From assembly GCA_002224055.1 (NCBI GenBank), contig AZLU01000017.1, forward strand, positions 230,540 to 291,657: 61,118 nt of DNA, read 5' to 3'. This stretch comes from Pezizomycotina sp. ARF18 (Eukaryota > Ascomycota). Each line of letters begins with the position of its first letter. Positions within the stretch are counted from its first letter, which is position 1. A model generated the notes under the pieces. It was given only the letters and a program-made list of their open reading frames with translations, was not told the DNA's origin and did not search any database. The translations under genes were made by a program, and so were the position numbers. Positions 37,240-49,652 of the stretch are shown piece by piece.

Positions 37240-38339
37240 TAATAAATTTAAATGAAAAATGAGAAAAGGAGAGAATGAATGAGTTCTGATTTTTTTTTTT
37301 TTTTTTTTTTATACCTTTTTTATTGTGTTGAAGAGTTGTTCGAGGTTCTTGAACCGCGATTGCGCCTACCCTCGTCCCTGCTTCAATGCAAAGCGGACCA
37401 AGGATGTTTTACTTATTAACAAGAAATTTTTCTCTAATTTCTCACTCTTTTATTTGTAATGCTTATTTTTATTCAGGGTTGCCTGAATAGGTTGCATCTT
37501 TTCATCCTTTCTACCTTATAAATTTCATGCTTTTCCTCTTCTATTCTTCCTTTCTTTTCCACTTTTTTTTAGGGCCATTCATCATGACAGAAGACATTGG
37601 TCATCGGGGAGTTTTCAGTTGCTTGACTTTTCTTACTTGATTTATAAAACAAAACACCTTTAATCTCGCCTTATAATTCTTTTAAAAGGCTACATTAATG
37701 TCCTTTCGTTTCGTTTTTCTTATTTGTACGACATAAAAAAAACATCTGGCATAGTAATATCCAACCGTTTATATAATTCTGTCCTTGACTCGTACAAGCC
37801 CTAAGCATTTCTTTATCAACTAGTCGTATGGCGAGCTTAAGTTCCTTTCACTTTATGCAAGATCTACGGGAAAAGACATTTTCAGACCGCCTTATTTGTC
37901 AAGCATTAGCCAAGTATCTATACTAATATAAAGCGCTAGCATGGAGGAATTAGCTTTATAATTCAATATCCTGCTATTATACACGAAGCTAAGTGGTGGT
38001 CAAGGGGATATATCTGAATATCAAATAAAAAGGAGAAAAAACTTCCATGCTGTGCAAATAACAGGCAGACGGTGATCAATGTCGATAGGTATTCTGTGTG
38101 TGTGGTGAATCTCTCTCTTGCTTTGAGATCACGCGCCTGGATGGTATAAACGAAATTTCTTTCTACAAGCGCTTTGCATGGGGAATTTATGGAGGAAGCA
38201 AAAGGGTCAAAAGACAAGCAAAAGCGAATAAAAATGAAAAAGAAAAGGACATGATATAAAAACATAAGCAATGAAGAATATGCTATAACACAGCTCAAGA
38301 AGAAAAAGTGAAACTGATCATAAATAAAGAGTAAATGTT
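37240..38339. other. Convergent spacer before the ABC transporter gene
   Basis: AT-rich 3' flanks of two convergent genes, with a T run near 37291-37310. The minus-strand open frame at 37,963-38,298 lies in the 3' flank of the transporter and has no recognisable domain. I see no gene. Confidence 0.6.
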
Positions 38340-40668
38340 TTAAGCAATAGCAGCCTTCAACTCCTCAATACGGCGCTTGATTTCCGGAACGGCGCGGAGC
38401 TGTAACTCGAGCTCTTCCTTCTCACTAAAATTCGAACATAAAACATTAGCATTTATTCAACCACAACTCTCAACCCTCCCCAAAAAAGTTCAATCAGGAA
38501 GTAGAAGAAATGTAAGCAACTTACTCCTCAAGCTTAAGCCGTCTCTCAGCGTCCAGCTTCGTGAATATGAAACCTCCCTGGCCGTCGAACTGCAGGATGT
38601 TCTCGTGGTACTTCCACAGCGACCGGCGGTGGCTGACGGTGATGAGCGTGATGTCGAGCTGCTTCGCCGTCTCGTACATGATACGCTCGATGTCAAGCGT
38701 TTGAGCGGCCGTGCACTCGTCCAGAATCGCACTATCGTAAAAAAGTATTGAATTAGCATAACCGTATTGATTAGGGTCGTGTTTTTTTTTTTTTTTTGAA
38801 GAGATCGAAGGAGTTTTGAACATACAACTTCGGCGCATGGTAAAACAACCTCGCCATTGCAACCCTCTGCTGCAAACCACCCGACAATACATCCCTCCAC
38901 TCCTTCTCCACATCCCATCCTCCCTCGCGCTCCACCATCCTTCAATCTCAACGATCGTGAGAAGGCGCATGAGGTCGTCGTCCGTGACTCCGCGGGAATG
39001 CATATCGCCCAGACTATCCGGGTATATAACCTGCTGCCTCAGCGATCCCTCGACAAATACGGCCTCTGCGGAATATAGAAGATCTCTTCAGACGGCGGCT
39101 TCTTAACTTCTCCGCCGTACACGGGCCACAACCCTCCCAAAATGCGGAACAGGGAGGATTTCCGCACCCGTTGGGCCGACGATTAGTAAGTGGTCTCCGG
39201 GTTTTACGTTGAAGGATAGCTTCCGCACTAAGACGTCCCCGTTGGGTGATACGATGGGTACGTCGGTGAATTCGATGTAAGATGCTTCTATAACTTTCCC
39301 GCGACCGCGGAGTACGGCAGCGTTTTCTTCGGTGGAGGCGGAGGAGACGAGGTTCTTTTCGAAGTGGCCCTTTTGGATGTCGTCCATTACTTTTAGTAAG
39401 GTAGATACGCGGGATGTGTAACCCGCCAATTCCGTGATTTCTTTATACGAGACATAACGCGTCCGAAGGCGTCGGAAGCAGAAAGCAGTAGTCGCCTATT
39501 CGTAACAAAACTCTCCGTCCGGTCTCCGAGCGAAGTACCGCCGTGACTCCGGGTACTTTAAAGAACACCGGTACGGAGCAGAGTATCAGACCGAGTGCTC
39601 CCCAGAAGTACTTGATCACGTAGTCCTCCATTATACCGTGGTACAGCCTCTGCCGCAAAATATAGTTGACGTATTTAATCAGCGTAAAGTACCCTTTATC
39701 CAACGTCGTCTTCTCGCTCTGGTGGCCCGCGTACAGCGCGACTTCCTCGGAGTTCTCGATTAATCTGTTGTGTTGGTACCTGAACTCCCCTCGAGCTTCG
39801 CCTCGTCCGCGACGTACTTGCCGAACGGCGGCGTGAGAGCCCTCATAAGGTTCGCAGAAACCTGCACTAACAGCGCCATCGCGAATAATCCTTCACCTCC
39901 CACGTTCCTCGAAAGCTGCCAGTTGTAAATAACCATATCCAGCACCGGCTTCGCGAGGTTAGAGTACAGCTCCGCCAGCGAATTAGAAAACTTCCTGACG
40001 TCCCCACGATCAACTGATCCGGGTTTTTAATCCTATCGTCAAGATTTCCGACGGAGTAGAACGTCATGTTATCCAAGTACTTCTTGTGGATGAACTGCGT
40101 CAGCCGCGTCCTGTACAGCAGCGCGAGCTTGCACTGGTGGTACGACAGCATCGAGTTCGTAAACGTCGCTGGTACGGCGACGATCATCCACCAGACTATA
40201 CCCAGCAGGAAATCCTTCCCTCTTCCTCTAACGAGGTTGGAAACTAACCGGCCGTCGAGTTCGGCGACGTACAGACTGATCAGCGTCCTCACGACCAGAA
40301 AATGGAATGCACGATCAGCATCCGCGCCTCTTTACTCCTCGCGCCGGGTATGACGATCCTTAACAAACGGAAAATATTCCGGAAAAACTCCCGGTTCAAT
40401 TCTACCCGCGGCTTCTTCGACGAAGGTGTTGTTGTCGATGAAGAGGATGACGATGATGATGTAGGCTCGGGTAGCGGCCGCTGCCGCGCGGATTTCTGCT
40501 CGGCGATGGCATTGCGTACCCGGACGATGAGAGTGATGAACGTGAAGAGGTAGAGCGACCGCGAGATCTTCGTCTTGTGCGTGAAGTAGAACGAGGCGAG
40601 TTCACCCAGCATGTTCCGGATGGATCTGTCGGATGTGAACCGCCATAGCAGCTTGGATTGGCCGCCAT
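38340..40668 (-). CDS. Peroxisomal ABCD-family half-transporter (Pxa1/Pxa2 type)
   Basis: ABCD half-transporters pair in the peroxisomal membrane and import long-chain fatty acyl-CoA for beta-oxidation. The start at 40668 gives MAA, then, after one lost base, [20 protein letters not shown]. The transmembrane half follows (40.6-39.45 kb), including the ABCD-typical [20 protein letters not shown] and [10 protein letters not shown] regions. The ATPase half shows [20 protein letters not shown], a Walker A (GPNGCGKSS once two lost bases are allowed, near 39,150-39,180), [17 protein letters not shown] as signature (near 38,870), AILDECTAA as Walker B (near 38,720) and [13 protein letters not shown] as switch. 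The C-terminus is [14 protein letters not shown]. Length is about 700 residues. An intron lies at about 38.73-38.83 kb and a short one near 38.43-38.52 kb. I cannot separate Pxa1 from Pxa2 by eye. Confidence 0.88.
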
Positions 40669-41621
40669 GTTGGGCTATTTAATTGCTCGGACGGTCGAAG
40701 CCGTCTCCGTTAAGTTCTCCTCCGATAAAAGTACGGGGGAACGAAGAGAAGGAACACCTATGATGAAGGAGATGAGAAGAAAGAAAAGAAAGATGAGAGA
40801 GAAAAGGCGGAGGTTAGATCTGTGGAGAATAATAAAAATATGGAGAGACGGGTGTCGAGCAGTTTCAGGAGTTCCTTATTCTTATTCTGTCCTTATTATG
40901 GTGATGTCAAGTTTTTTTTGCGAGTGGTGTTTTTTCTTCTTTTCGCCTTCCTGTCTAACATGCGGATTTCGGCAATTTCACCTCGAACTTCGTATACATG
41001 TGATCCCCCACAAAACAACTAGCACTAGAGAGAAGAATCCCGTCGGCCATTTTGCACCACACAAATCACAGCCAATCAGAGTGCGGAACTCACCGCCTTA
41101 GAACGAAGAGCAATTCGAATTCCGCATCCTCTAAACACGTTAACACTAGGATCATGGATCACGACGAAGACAAAAACAGACGTTGCTCAAACAATATTTA
41201 TTCTGTTCCTGGAGTGCTTTTTACAGAGCGATAATCAAGCTCTGAAGAAGTCTATTTATTTGCTCTATAGTCATTTATCTTCATTTATGGTCGTTATACG
41301 TTATCGTCGTAGGATTAAAAAAGAAAAACAATATCTGCGACAACACCTTGTGCTCCAATACGTAAAAACGCTAGTTATATATAAAAATGACGAACACCGA
41401 AAGGAAAACAACAGAACGATAACCCAAATCTAGAGATAGTAACAAAGCGCCGTGGTTTATGAAAATAAAGCCCCTCCAACCAATGAGTAAACAAAATAGA
41501 AACATCTATCTTCTTGTGTTTCGTGCCAATTCAACCTTTTAATAATGATCCACTATAAGTAAACCCATTGTTTAAGAAAAAAAAATTATAAAATTATAAA
41601 ATTTTCCTTGCTCAACGTCCA
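40669..41621. other. Spacer upstream of the ABC transporter
   Basis: It contains the transporter promoter side and the 3' flank of the repeat-protein gene. A CCAATCA box on the plus strand lies near 41071-41077. Open frames here are short and match nothing I recognise. Confidence 0.55.
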
Positions 41622-44600
41622 TTAACGAGGGCAATCGGTCGGGATGAAGTAATGAGTCCTGGTCAACGTGGTAGTAACCGTTGAACACATGTGGTGCAGG
41701 CTCATGTATTTGCAAGCGAACTCACTGTAAAGAAAGAAAAGAGGTTGTCAGTCAGAAACATCCATGTGCAGCTGCTGTTGAGGAATACTTACTCAATCAA
41801 AACCTCCTTGTTGCTTGCGAGAGCTTCCTCCAAGTCACGCTTGCGATACTTCGACAGCATATTCTTGGCAATCATAGCGCGGTAGTAATTTGGATCTGCC
41901 AGATATACAGTCTTGGTTGTCTGGATGCATTCCTGAGGAGCCGGTGTAGGAACCAAATTTAAGGTCGAGGGAGATGCAGGACGAGCTTTGGCGTAATTAT
42001 GCTTGGACCGGCGCGAACGGACGAATCCTCAGAACTGGAACGTTTCCGGATGGAACTTTAACAAGCAAAAATCAGCAAAGGAAGAAGAAACAAAAATAGA
42101 GAAGGGCAAAAAAAAAAAAAAGGAAAATAAAGAGGATAGAGTAGTTTGTAACGTACTAGCAGCCACAGCAGAGGCACCTGGAGCGGCAGGCCCATAGTGA
42201 GCAGCCGGACCATTCTGACCAACTGGTCCACTTGAGCAACCGGTGCATTCTCCGCAGCTGGTGGGTGCGGATACCGGACCCATACTGAGCACCGGCGCCG
42301 TATGAGCAGCAGGTTCATTGGAGGCACCAGATGCGTTCTGAACCGTGGGTCCATACTGAACGGCGGACCACTCCCAGAAGCAGGACCACTTCCAGAAGCA
42401 GGACCATTCTGACTAGCTGGACTATTCTCATACGTAGGACTATTCTGACCGCTGGCACCGTACTGAGCAGCGGGACCGTTCGGGGCAGCAGGGTTGTTTT
42501 GGCCAGAAGGACCGTTCTGAGCGGCAGGCACTTCAGCAGCTGGTCCATAAGGACGAGGAATCGGCACATTAGGGAAGGGAGCTCCTGAATCCAGAAGTTA
42601 GTGGAAGGAAAGGGCTGGACAAAAACGTTTGAAAGAAGCCTTAAAACAAAGAAGGACAAAAGAAATAAATATCAAGAACATACCAGCGGCAGCGACGGAA
42701 GCCAATGGGTTACCGGGCGACTCCTGATTAGCAGCGGAGCTCCAGGGCCGTACTGAGCGGCAGGACCATAGGGTTGCGGGGCTGGGGTATTGAAAGCGGG
42801 AACTATCTCAACATTAGCAGAAGAATGAAAGGTTCAACGAGGGAAGAAATATAGAGGGAAAAGCGGTTTAATATAATAAATCAAAAGAAGAAGGGGGCTC
42901 ATCCGAACTTACCACCTGCCACCGCGGTATTCAGTGGAGTTGAAGACTGCGGAACGGCTCCTAGAGTAGTAACGGTTTCAAACTCGTACTCATAAACGGT
43001 CACGGTTCGGACGTCATCACTCTCCTCATCAGGTTGATACGGAACATGAGGATAATAAGCGTGCGGGACCGGGATATTTGCAGTTGGCACTTCGAAAAGA
43101 AATTGTTAGATCAAAGAGAGATAACAAGAGTAAAAAAAAAATAGTTGTTGATAATATACCAGCTTCAACGGCAGGAGCCACCGGAGCATTTGGGACAGGT
43201 TGAGCAGGTCCGTATGGAATCCCCCGTTGATGTACCTATTTAGCGGGTGATAAACTGGATGTGGCATTGACAAGACGTCTCCCTCGGAGGACTGAACATC
43301 ACCAACAGAAGCGGCCTGGTAGTAGTAATAGCCAATCGCAGAAGTGACTGGAGCAGGTAACTCCCAGACCTGCTGTGGTTAGATGCCGAGAGGGTTGGGA
43401 TGGGAATAGCCATGAGAGGGTATCAGTAACGTTTGAGGCCACGCTAGTCGCTTCGACTTCAGTGCCAACGGCTACGACGGAAGTGACCGGGATGGACGAG
43501 ACAGTGATCCCAGAGAGGATAACACCGGGGCCAATACGATGGGTACTGATCGTAATCAGATTAGCTCATGAGCGTACGTTGAAATATACTTGGAATTGTT
43601 ACTTACTCGATATAGTTCGACGGTGAAGAAACCCCTGCAGTCTCCGAGGGCTTGACAATACCCGGCAAAGTTGGGTTACAATTTCGCTTGCTTCCGTGTT
43701 GACCAGTGAAAGAGAAGTCAGAGCTGGAGCACTCTCAGAACCGGAGGCAGTGGCCGGAAGAACAGTAGCAGAAGCCTCTGAGCTACCAGGGGCAGTTTCA
43801 AATTCGGCGGAGGATAATCCAGGCAGGGAAGTTTCAGTTGGCAGCGGGACAATACCGGGAAGAGTAGGCGAGAATTCGGGGGAGGTTGAGCTACCACTAG
43901 ACGATAAAGGTTGTGAAGGAGACTCTGCTGTTTCGGTGGCAATCGAAACATTTCCAGAGAAAGTCGGGGTGAAGGTGAGGTCACCAGCAGAAGTTGAAAC
44001 CGGAGCAAGAGATGAAGCTTGCCGCCCCCAGTCGAGAATGGAAAATTCCTGAAAGAGTGAGAGTGATATCGACTCCGCTTGGAGTACTTTGAACCGCACT
44101 AGACGAAGCAGCTGAAGTCTCAGACAGTGAGGAACCAGTTCCCGGATTTCCGCCATAGACGGGAACACCGGCAGAGTTTCCAGTGCCACTGAGTGAAGTT
44201 GACAATGGGCTTCAGTTGGAATATTAGACCCAGTACCTCTGAAGCTCTAGAAACCGCTTGTGTCCCGTTGGCAGTGTTGACCGCGCCTACAGATGACGAC
44301 TCCGGCAGCTCAGTTGGGATAGGAAAATACCGGGCAAAATAGGCGAGAACTGCGGAAGGCTTGCAGTATTGACAGCTGAATTGTTCGCAGCGGACAGGAT
44401 CGGGGAGGCAAGAGGGGTTTCCGCAAATGAGGAAACAGGACCGGAATAAGTCGCCCGTTGATGATAAACTGGACCGCTCGCAGCAGCTGAACCACTTGCA
44501 GAGTTTTCAGTGGGACTCAAAGAGGTTGATGCTGGAGCCCCTTCAGTCGGGACAGGGATGGTTCCAGGCAAAGTTGGAGAGAACTGCGGGGCAGATTCTG

Positions 44601-46232
44601 TACCGGAACCAGATGGAGAAGACCCTGAGTTGGATTCTGGCGACTCACTGGTTGGGATAGAACGATTCCCGGCAAAGTTGGCGAGAAAACGGAGTGGCGT
44701 TCGTACCAGAGGCAGATGGAGGAGAAGATTCCGCACCTGATCCAGTTGGTGCTGATGAGGAGACAGCGGTCAAACTAGCAGAACCTTCAGACGCAGTGGC
44801 AGTATTGCTGGGAACAGACCCGGAAGCCTCAGCCGAGAAGAACCTTGAACTTCAGTTCCAGTTGGCAATGGGACAATTCCTGAAAGAGTCGGAGTGGTCT
44901 CAGGCAAACCCTCAGTACCACTTGGACCAGACTCGGAAGCCTCAATTGAGAAGGAGCCCTGAGCTTCAGTACCAGTTGGCAACGGCACGATTCCTGGAAG
45001 TGTAGGAGTCGGAAGAGGAACAGTTCCTGGAAGCGTTGGAATGGTTTCAGGGAAACTTTCAGTACCGCTAAAATAGAACCTGAGACCAACTGAAGATGCT
45101 GGAATTTCAGTACCAGTTGGAATAGGAACAATCCCTGGAAGTGTGGGGTCGGAAGAGGACAATTCCTGGAAGCGTGGGAGTGAATTCAGGGAAACTTTCA
45201 GTCCTACTCGCCTCACTAGTTGAAGAAGAAGGAGCCTGTGATTCTGCTGGCGCTGAAGTAACGATACCCGAGAGAGACACGGGATCGTACAGTGCACCAA
45301 CAGCCCTCACGGAACTGGATCCGTAGCTCCAACAGTGGGAATGGGAATGATTCCTGGCAGAGTGGGGGAAAATTGGCGAGTTTCCGTAGGACCACTTGCA
45401 GAAACTTTGATCCAATGGGTGAAGACGAACCACCAATTGAAGTGGACTCCGCAGTTTGCTCAGTGGGGATTGGAATAATACCCGGCAGAGTAGGGGTAAA
45501 CTGACGAGTTTCCTCAGGACCACTCGCAGAAACCTCGCTGCCAGCAGGCGAAGACGAGGCACCCCCGTTGCTGCTATGAGGGCAGGAGCTGGGCCGTAGT
45601 ACTTGTACCTGTTGCCATTGCTGCTGGGACAACAGGAGCTTCACTGGAAGTCAATGGGACTTCCTGGTGAAGTATTTGGACCACTGGTAGGCGAGTTGGC
45701 AGAAGCTCCAACGGCTGCGACGGAGGAAGTTCCAGCTGGAGCAGGAGTGGACGGAGCAGCCTGAGATTCTCCACTCAAAGAAGTATCAATAGGACCTGCA
45801 CTTGAAACAGCCGGGGACCAAATTGAGTAACAGTTCCTACAAAGTTGGTACCCGTCAGCTTGGATTATCTTTCACACCCAATTGAAAAGTAATTTTGAAA
45901 GGAACTCTTTTTTTTTTATAACGTAAGGAAGACAGACAGAAGAAGAAAAGCTTACCTGGGCAAGAATACGTGGAGCTGACATAGGTGATATACGTTTCGG
46001 TGACCGTGAAGTGATTCGCCGAAGCAACTGAACCATCAATGGGACTACCACGATTATCAGTCAAAGGAGCTCGATGCAAAGCAAAAACGAGGCCAATTGC
46101 TTTCCATTGGAAAAAAAAGATAGCTTACCGAGAGATAGCAGCAGATTGAGAAACCCGCGGCAAGCCGAGAAGAATGGATACCAACAAGGGCACGAGCAAG
46201 AAGCTCGAACACTTTGCAAAGACGTCACGCAT
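41622..46232 (-). CDS. Secreted Ser/Thr/Pro-rich tandem-repeat (mucin-like) protein
   Basis: I do not recognise a named family. The start at 46232 gives MRDVFAKCSSFLLVPLLVSI followed by LLGLPRVSQSAA, a clear signal peptide, then a GTAAGC donor at 46128. The next exon begins about APLTDNRGSPIDGS and has VTETYITYVSSTYS, typical of fungal wall proteins. A long region (about 45.6-43.6 kb) is built from repeats around TPTLPGIVPLPTGTE separated by Ser/Thr/Ala/Glu-rich linkers. Then come segments with VTVYEYEFETVTTLG, an NGPAAQ-type low-complexity part (42.56-42.18 kb) and a distinct C-terminal part, ECIQTTKTVYLADPNYYRAM to HYFIPTDCPR, stopping at 41622. An intron at about 41.73-41.79 kb splits that end; more lie near 42.06-42.16, 42.59-42.68, 42.81-42.91 and 43.09-43.16 kb. 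There is no C-terminal hydrophobic GPI signal. It is probably a heavily O-glycosylated extracellular or wall-associated protein. Frame breaks are frequent, so repeat number is uncertain. Confidence 0.72.
42180..42560 (-). repeat. NGPAA-type low-complexity coding repeat
   Basis: The minus strand encodes serial variants of the five- to seven-residue unit QNGPAAQ, QNSPTYE, SGSGPAS and similar. It forms a Gly/Pro/Ala/Asn-rich linker in the secreted protein before its C-terminal part. Confidence 0.75.
43640..45600 (-). repeat. LPGIVPIPT coding repeats of the secreted protein
   Basis: At least a dozen copies of a motif close to FTPTLPGIVPIPTE occur, spaced irregularly (about 20 to 70 residues) by Ser/Thr-rich linkers. 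Examples are FSPTLPGIVPLPTET near 43,830, FSPTLPGTIPVPTE near 44,560, TPTLSGIVPLPTGTE near 44,880 and FTPTLPGIIPIPTEQ near 45,480. Some copies are recognisable only after a frame shift. At DNA level the copies are diverged, so they are not a collapsed satellite. Confidence 0.8.
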
Positions 46233-48001
46233 CTTGAACGAAGGTCAGTACGAACACAAATAACGCCAGTTGGCTGAAACGAACCACGGATGATAAAACA
46301 ATGGCTCTCACGATGAAGCCAACTGGAGATGGATTCTCATACCTTTCCAATCCTCAACTTGCTACCAAATTACCAACAAGTGCACAAATGTTACTTACCT
46401 TCGAGAACGAGATTTGAAGATAATAGACAGATCAAACAACAAGGTATTACTTAATAAAGACTTCACGAACAATAGAGAAGAACGAAAGATGGAGAGAAAC
46501 GAAAAGTCAAGGAGAATGCTTTATTGATCACGATGTTGTAAAATTTATAAAGAAAGAAATAAAACACGGGAAAAAAATAATTTATAGACAGAAAGGAAGA
46601 TTGTTTGTGGGAAGAAAGAAAAAGAAAAAGAACAAAAGAGGAAGGGGACGGTCGAAGGTGTAAAAAAAAATCATTATTATTAAAAGGTGACGACGTCGAA
46701 AAAAAAAAAAAAAAAAAAAAAAAAAAACAGTCAAAAAGAGCAAACATTGAAAATTTTTTCAACAATCACGTATAAAAAAAGAGAAATGAAACAAAATATA
46801 TGGGCCAACGATAATTATTTAGTATGAGAAGAATATATTACGCCCTTTTTTAAGGCACCTAATCACTTGGACAGCGATAGGTTCATCTAAACTACCAAGC
46901 TGGATAAGTGTACGTAGATCGTGAGATATGTACAAGTAATCATATATATCAAGATATTAAACGAGTCCTGCTGTCCGTATTGTGTATCCTCTGTAAAATG
47001 TCCTTGGCCAGCTTATTTGCTAGTAAGATGTATTGTGTAATCCTTTAAAACTTGTCATCCTGCCGCAAAAGAGCGTCGTCACTCTCATTTGCAACAATAG
47101 TAAATCATATATTCGATATTGGAGAGCATCATCAACAAGAGTTCAATTTATCCCCCTGCTCTACCGGTACCTCTCACTCTCTAACCCACGCTGCAGATGT
47201 AATATAAGTAGTACTGCTTATTAATGTTTAATATTTTAACTCGCTGGAGCGAGGGTCGTTTATCTGTAATCACTGCAATACAGTAAATATCCCAAGGATC
47301 TCTACGCTTCTCATTTCGCCTAACAGCACCGTTCAACATGGCACAATCCCAGTAGGACGTTTTTTGCGTATATGTGACCTTTGCTAGAGAAAATAAACTA
47401 AACTGAGCATGTCAGTATTAATGCTATAACATTTTTTCCTAGGATCCTATGAACCGTCGATGTTCGAATGTTTAGCTGGTGCGGCCAGACGGTTTTAATA
47501 GATGGCATGGAAGCTTACTTTACTTTTACTTGAAAGCTTGATATCAATATGAGGACCGTTTTTCCAATACGAAGCTTTTTTAAGTCTTAGTATGTTTGAA
47601 AACACCTGTATATTGGCAAAATGATAGCGTCCTGAAAGGTATTTTCATATAGATATACTCAATATACAAATACTCTTCTAGTTGAATTGTACAATACTTA
47701 GAGGTAGGAAGGAATGTCGTGAGAGAGGTTCGAAGGTGTTGAAATTAATGGTTCCCATGATAAGTTGTACCACTATAAGTAGAATACCTAAGAATAGGGG
47801 AGTGATTGTCATTATTGTTTCCCAGCCGCCGACTAAATTTAGTGGGGCTTCTAAACGCCAAGCCAAGCTTTCCTAAAGCTCCCCCATTTTTATCTCCCTC
47901 GCAAACGTAACAGGACAAGTCTCACTTTATTTCAACAAGCATCTATCTCCAGCCGTCCGTTCTTTTCCTTTCTTCGCCATCACCATCATATCTCTTTTAA
48001 C
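46233..48001. other. Divergent promoter region between the repeat protein and SEC17
   Basis: A GTAAGTAAC donor-like word on the minus strand near 46390-46399 may belong to a 5' leader intron of the repeat-protein gene. The stretch also has the longest A run in the window (29 A, 46699-46727). A pyrimidine-rich leader lies just before the SEC17 start (47,930-48,000). No gene is recognised. Confidence 0.55.
46699..46727 (+). repeat. A29 homopolymer
   Basis: Twenty-nine consecutive A, the longest homopolymer in the window. Comparable runs lie at 17470-17496, 18542-18565 (T), 35769-35792, 55472-55494 (T) and 56345-56367. Confidence 0.95.
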
Positions 48002-49307
48002 ATGTCTGATCCTAGAGCACTCTTAGCTAAGGTACGGAAAGCTTCCCACAGCTCAGTCTTCTTGAAGTTTAGGATCTTCTCGGTTTTAGATCACGATTTC
48101 GCTGACATTGTAGCTTTTTCTCTTTACAATAGGCCGATAAGCTCGCCGCTTCAGCATCCGGCGGCTTCTCCTTTTTCGGCGGAAAGGGCGACAAACTGGA
48201 ACAGGCCGCGGAGGCGTACTCGCAAGCCGCAAATGCGTTCAGGATCGCTAACCAAGGTTCGTCCCTCACACACCCCTCTCCAATACTCCCTCCTCCGTAC
48301 TCTCTACTTACCAATCTCCCTCCAATAATTTTTAGGCCACGAAGCCGGCCAAACCTTCGAAAAGGCTGCCCAAACACAGCTCAAAATCGACGAAAAAACG
48401 ACGCGGCGAACAGCATGATCGAAGCCTTCAAGTCGTACAAGCGGACCTCGCCCGAAGATGCCGCGCGGTGCCTCGAAGAGGCCATCAAGCACTACGCCAT
48501 CAGCGGTAACCTCCGGCGGGCGGCGACGTACAAGCAGAATTTAGCCGAGCTATTCGAGGTGGACGTGAACGACCAGAAGAGGGCGATAGAGGCGTACGAG
48601 ACTGCGGGGGAGTGGTATTTGTCGGATAATGCGGAGGCGTATGTTGTTCCTTTCCACATAATTTTTTTTTTCGGGGGGAGGGTGAGATATGGAGGAAGTA
48701 GGAAAGTGGAGTTGATGTTGATGTGGGATGTTTTGGTGTAGGCTCGCGAACAAAGTCTTCCTCAAGGTAGCGGACATAGCCGCGCTGCTGAGGACTACGA
48801 AAAAGCCATCCAGCGCTACGAGCAGGTCGCGGCCGCGTCCGCGAATAACAACCTCATGAAGTGGAGCCTCAAGGATACTTTTTGAAAGCTGGGATATGCC
48901 ATTTAGCCACGAAGGTATGCCTCCCTTTTTTCCACCCTCTTCCTTTTGCCCTCTTTCTTTTTACGAATTAGAGCAGAAGGATTAATTTCCCTTGTAGGAT
49001 ATCGTCACGGCCAAGAGACAGCTCGAGAAGTACGTCGAGATGGATATGGGCTTTATGCAGACGCGGAGTATCAATTATTAGTCGTAAGTATCCTACTACT
49101 TTCCCTTTGGCATACACATCCCTAACCATTGGCGTTCTCTTTCCGAACTTCGTAGGACCTCATCCAAGCCGTCGAGACCCAAGACAACGAGCTGTTCGAA
49201 GAGAAGCTGTTCCAGTTCGACCAGGTCGCCAAGCTGGACAAGTGGAAGACGACCTGCTGCTGCGGATCAAGCAGGACATCGAAGCTGAAGATGAGGACCT
49301 CCGGTAA
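48002..49307 (+). CDS. sec17: Alpha-SNAP (Sec17), SNARE disassembly adaptor
   Basis: Sec17 binds cis-SNARE complexes and recruits the ATPase Sec18/NSF to take them apart, allowing repeated membrane fusion in the secretory and vacuolar pathways. Exon 1 (48002-48031) encodes MSDPRALLAK. Exon 2 (48133-48256) encodes ADKLAASASGGFSFFGGKG, with the hydrophobic membrane-contact loop SFFGG. Exon 3 (48336-48638) carries the TPR-like helices, including RTSPEDAARCLEEAI and SGNLRRAATYKQNLAEL. Later exons encode ANKVFLKVADIAALL, NNNLMKWSLKDYFLKAGICH, DIVTAKRQLEKYVEMDMGF and the C-terminal LLRIKQDIEAEDEDLR. The penultimate leucine, which stimulates NSF ATPase in alpha-SNAP, is kept. About six exons give roughly 290 residues, the usual family length. 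Small frame losses occur near 48,797, 48,880, 49,065 and 49,250. Confidence 0.95.
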
Positions 49308-49652
49308 AACTACGACTCTTTTCTATTCTTTGTGTGTTGCGTTATTAAATTGTACGCTGCTTTTGGAGGTTTCTCTTTTTTTACGTTTCTTCACAACCGT
49401 GTTATATTCCTGTTTACTAGTATTTGCATCATAACAAACCCATTGTCGAGGAGATACAGGTTTTTCTTTTTTCTTTTTTTTTTTCTGTGTTGGTTTTAAA
49501 TTCGATCTACAAGTATATATAGAACGTTCAGTCATTTTGCAGATGTGTGCTTCTTTATTCTATCAGGCAAGTCAGAAGTATCAATGAAACGTGAGTGGAA
49601 CATTCAACACCAGTATGCATAAGGTCTAGTTTACTATTTCCGTAGATCTATC
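49308..49652. other. Convergent 3' spacer between SEC17 and gatC
   Basis: This short AT-rich spacer holds the 3' flanks of two convergent genes. T runs lie near 49373-49382 and 49476-49484. Nothing else is seen. Confidence 0.7.
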
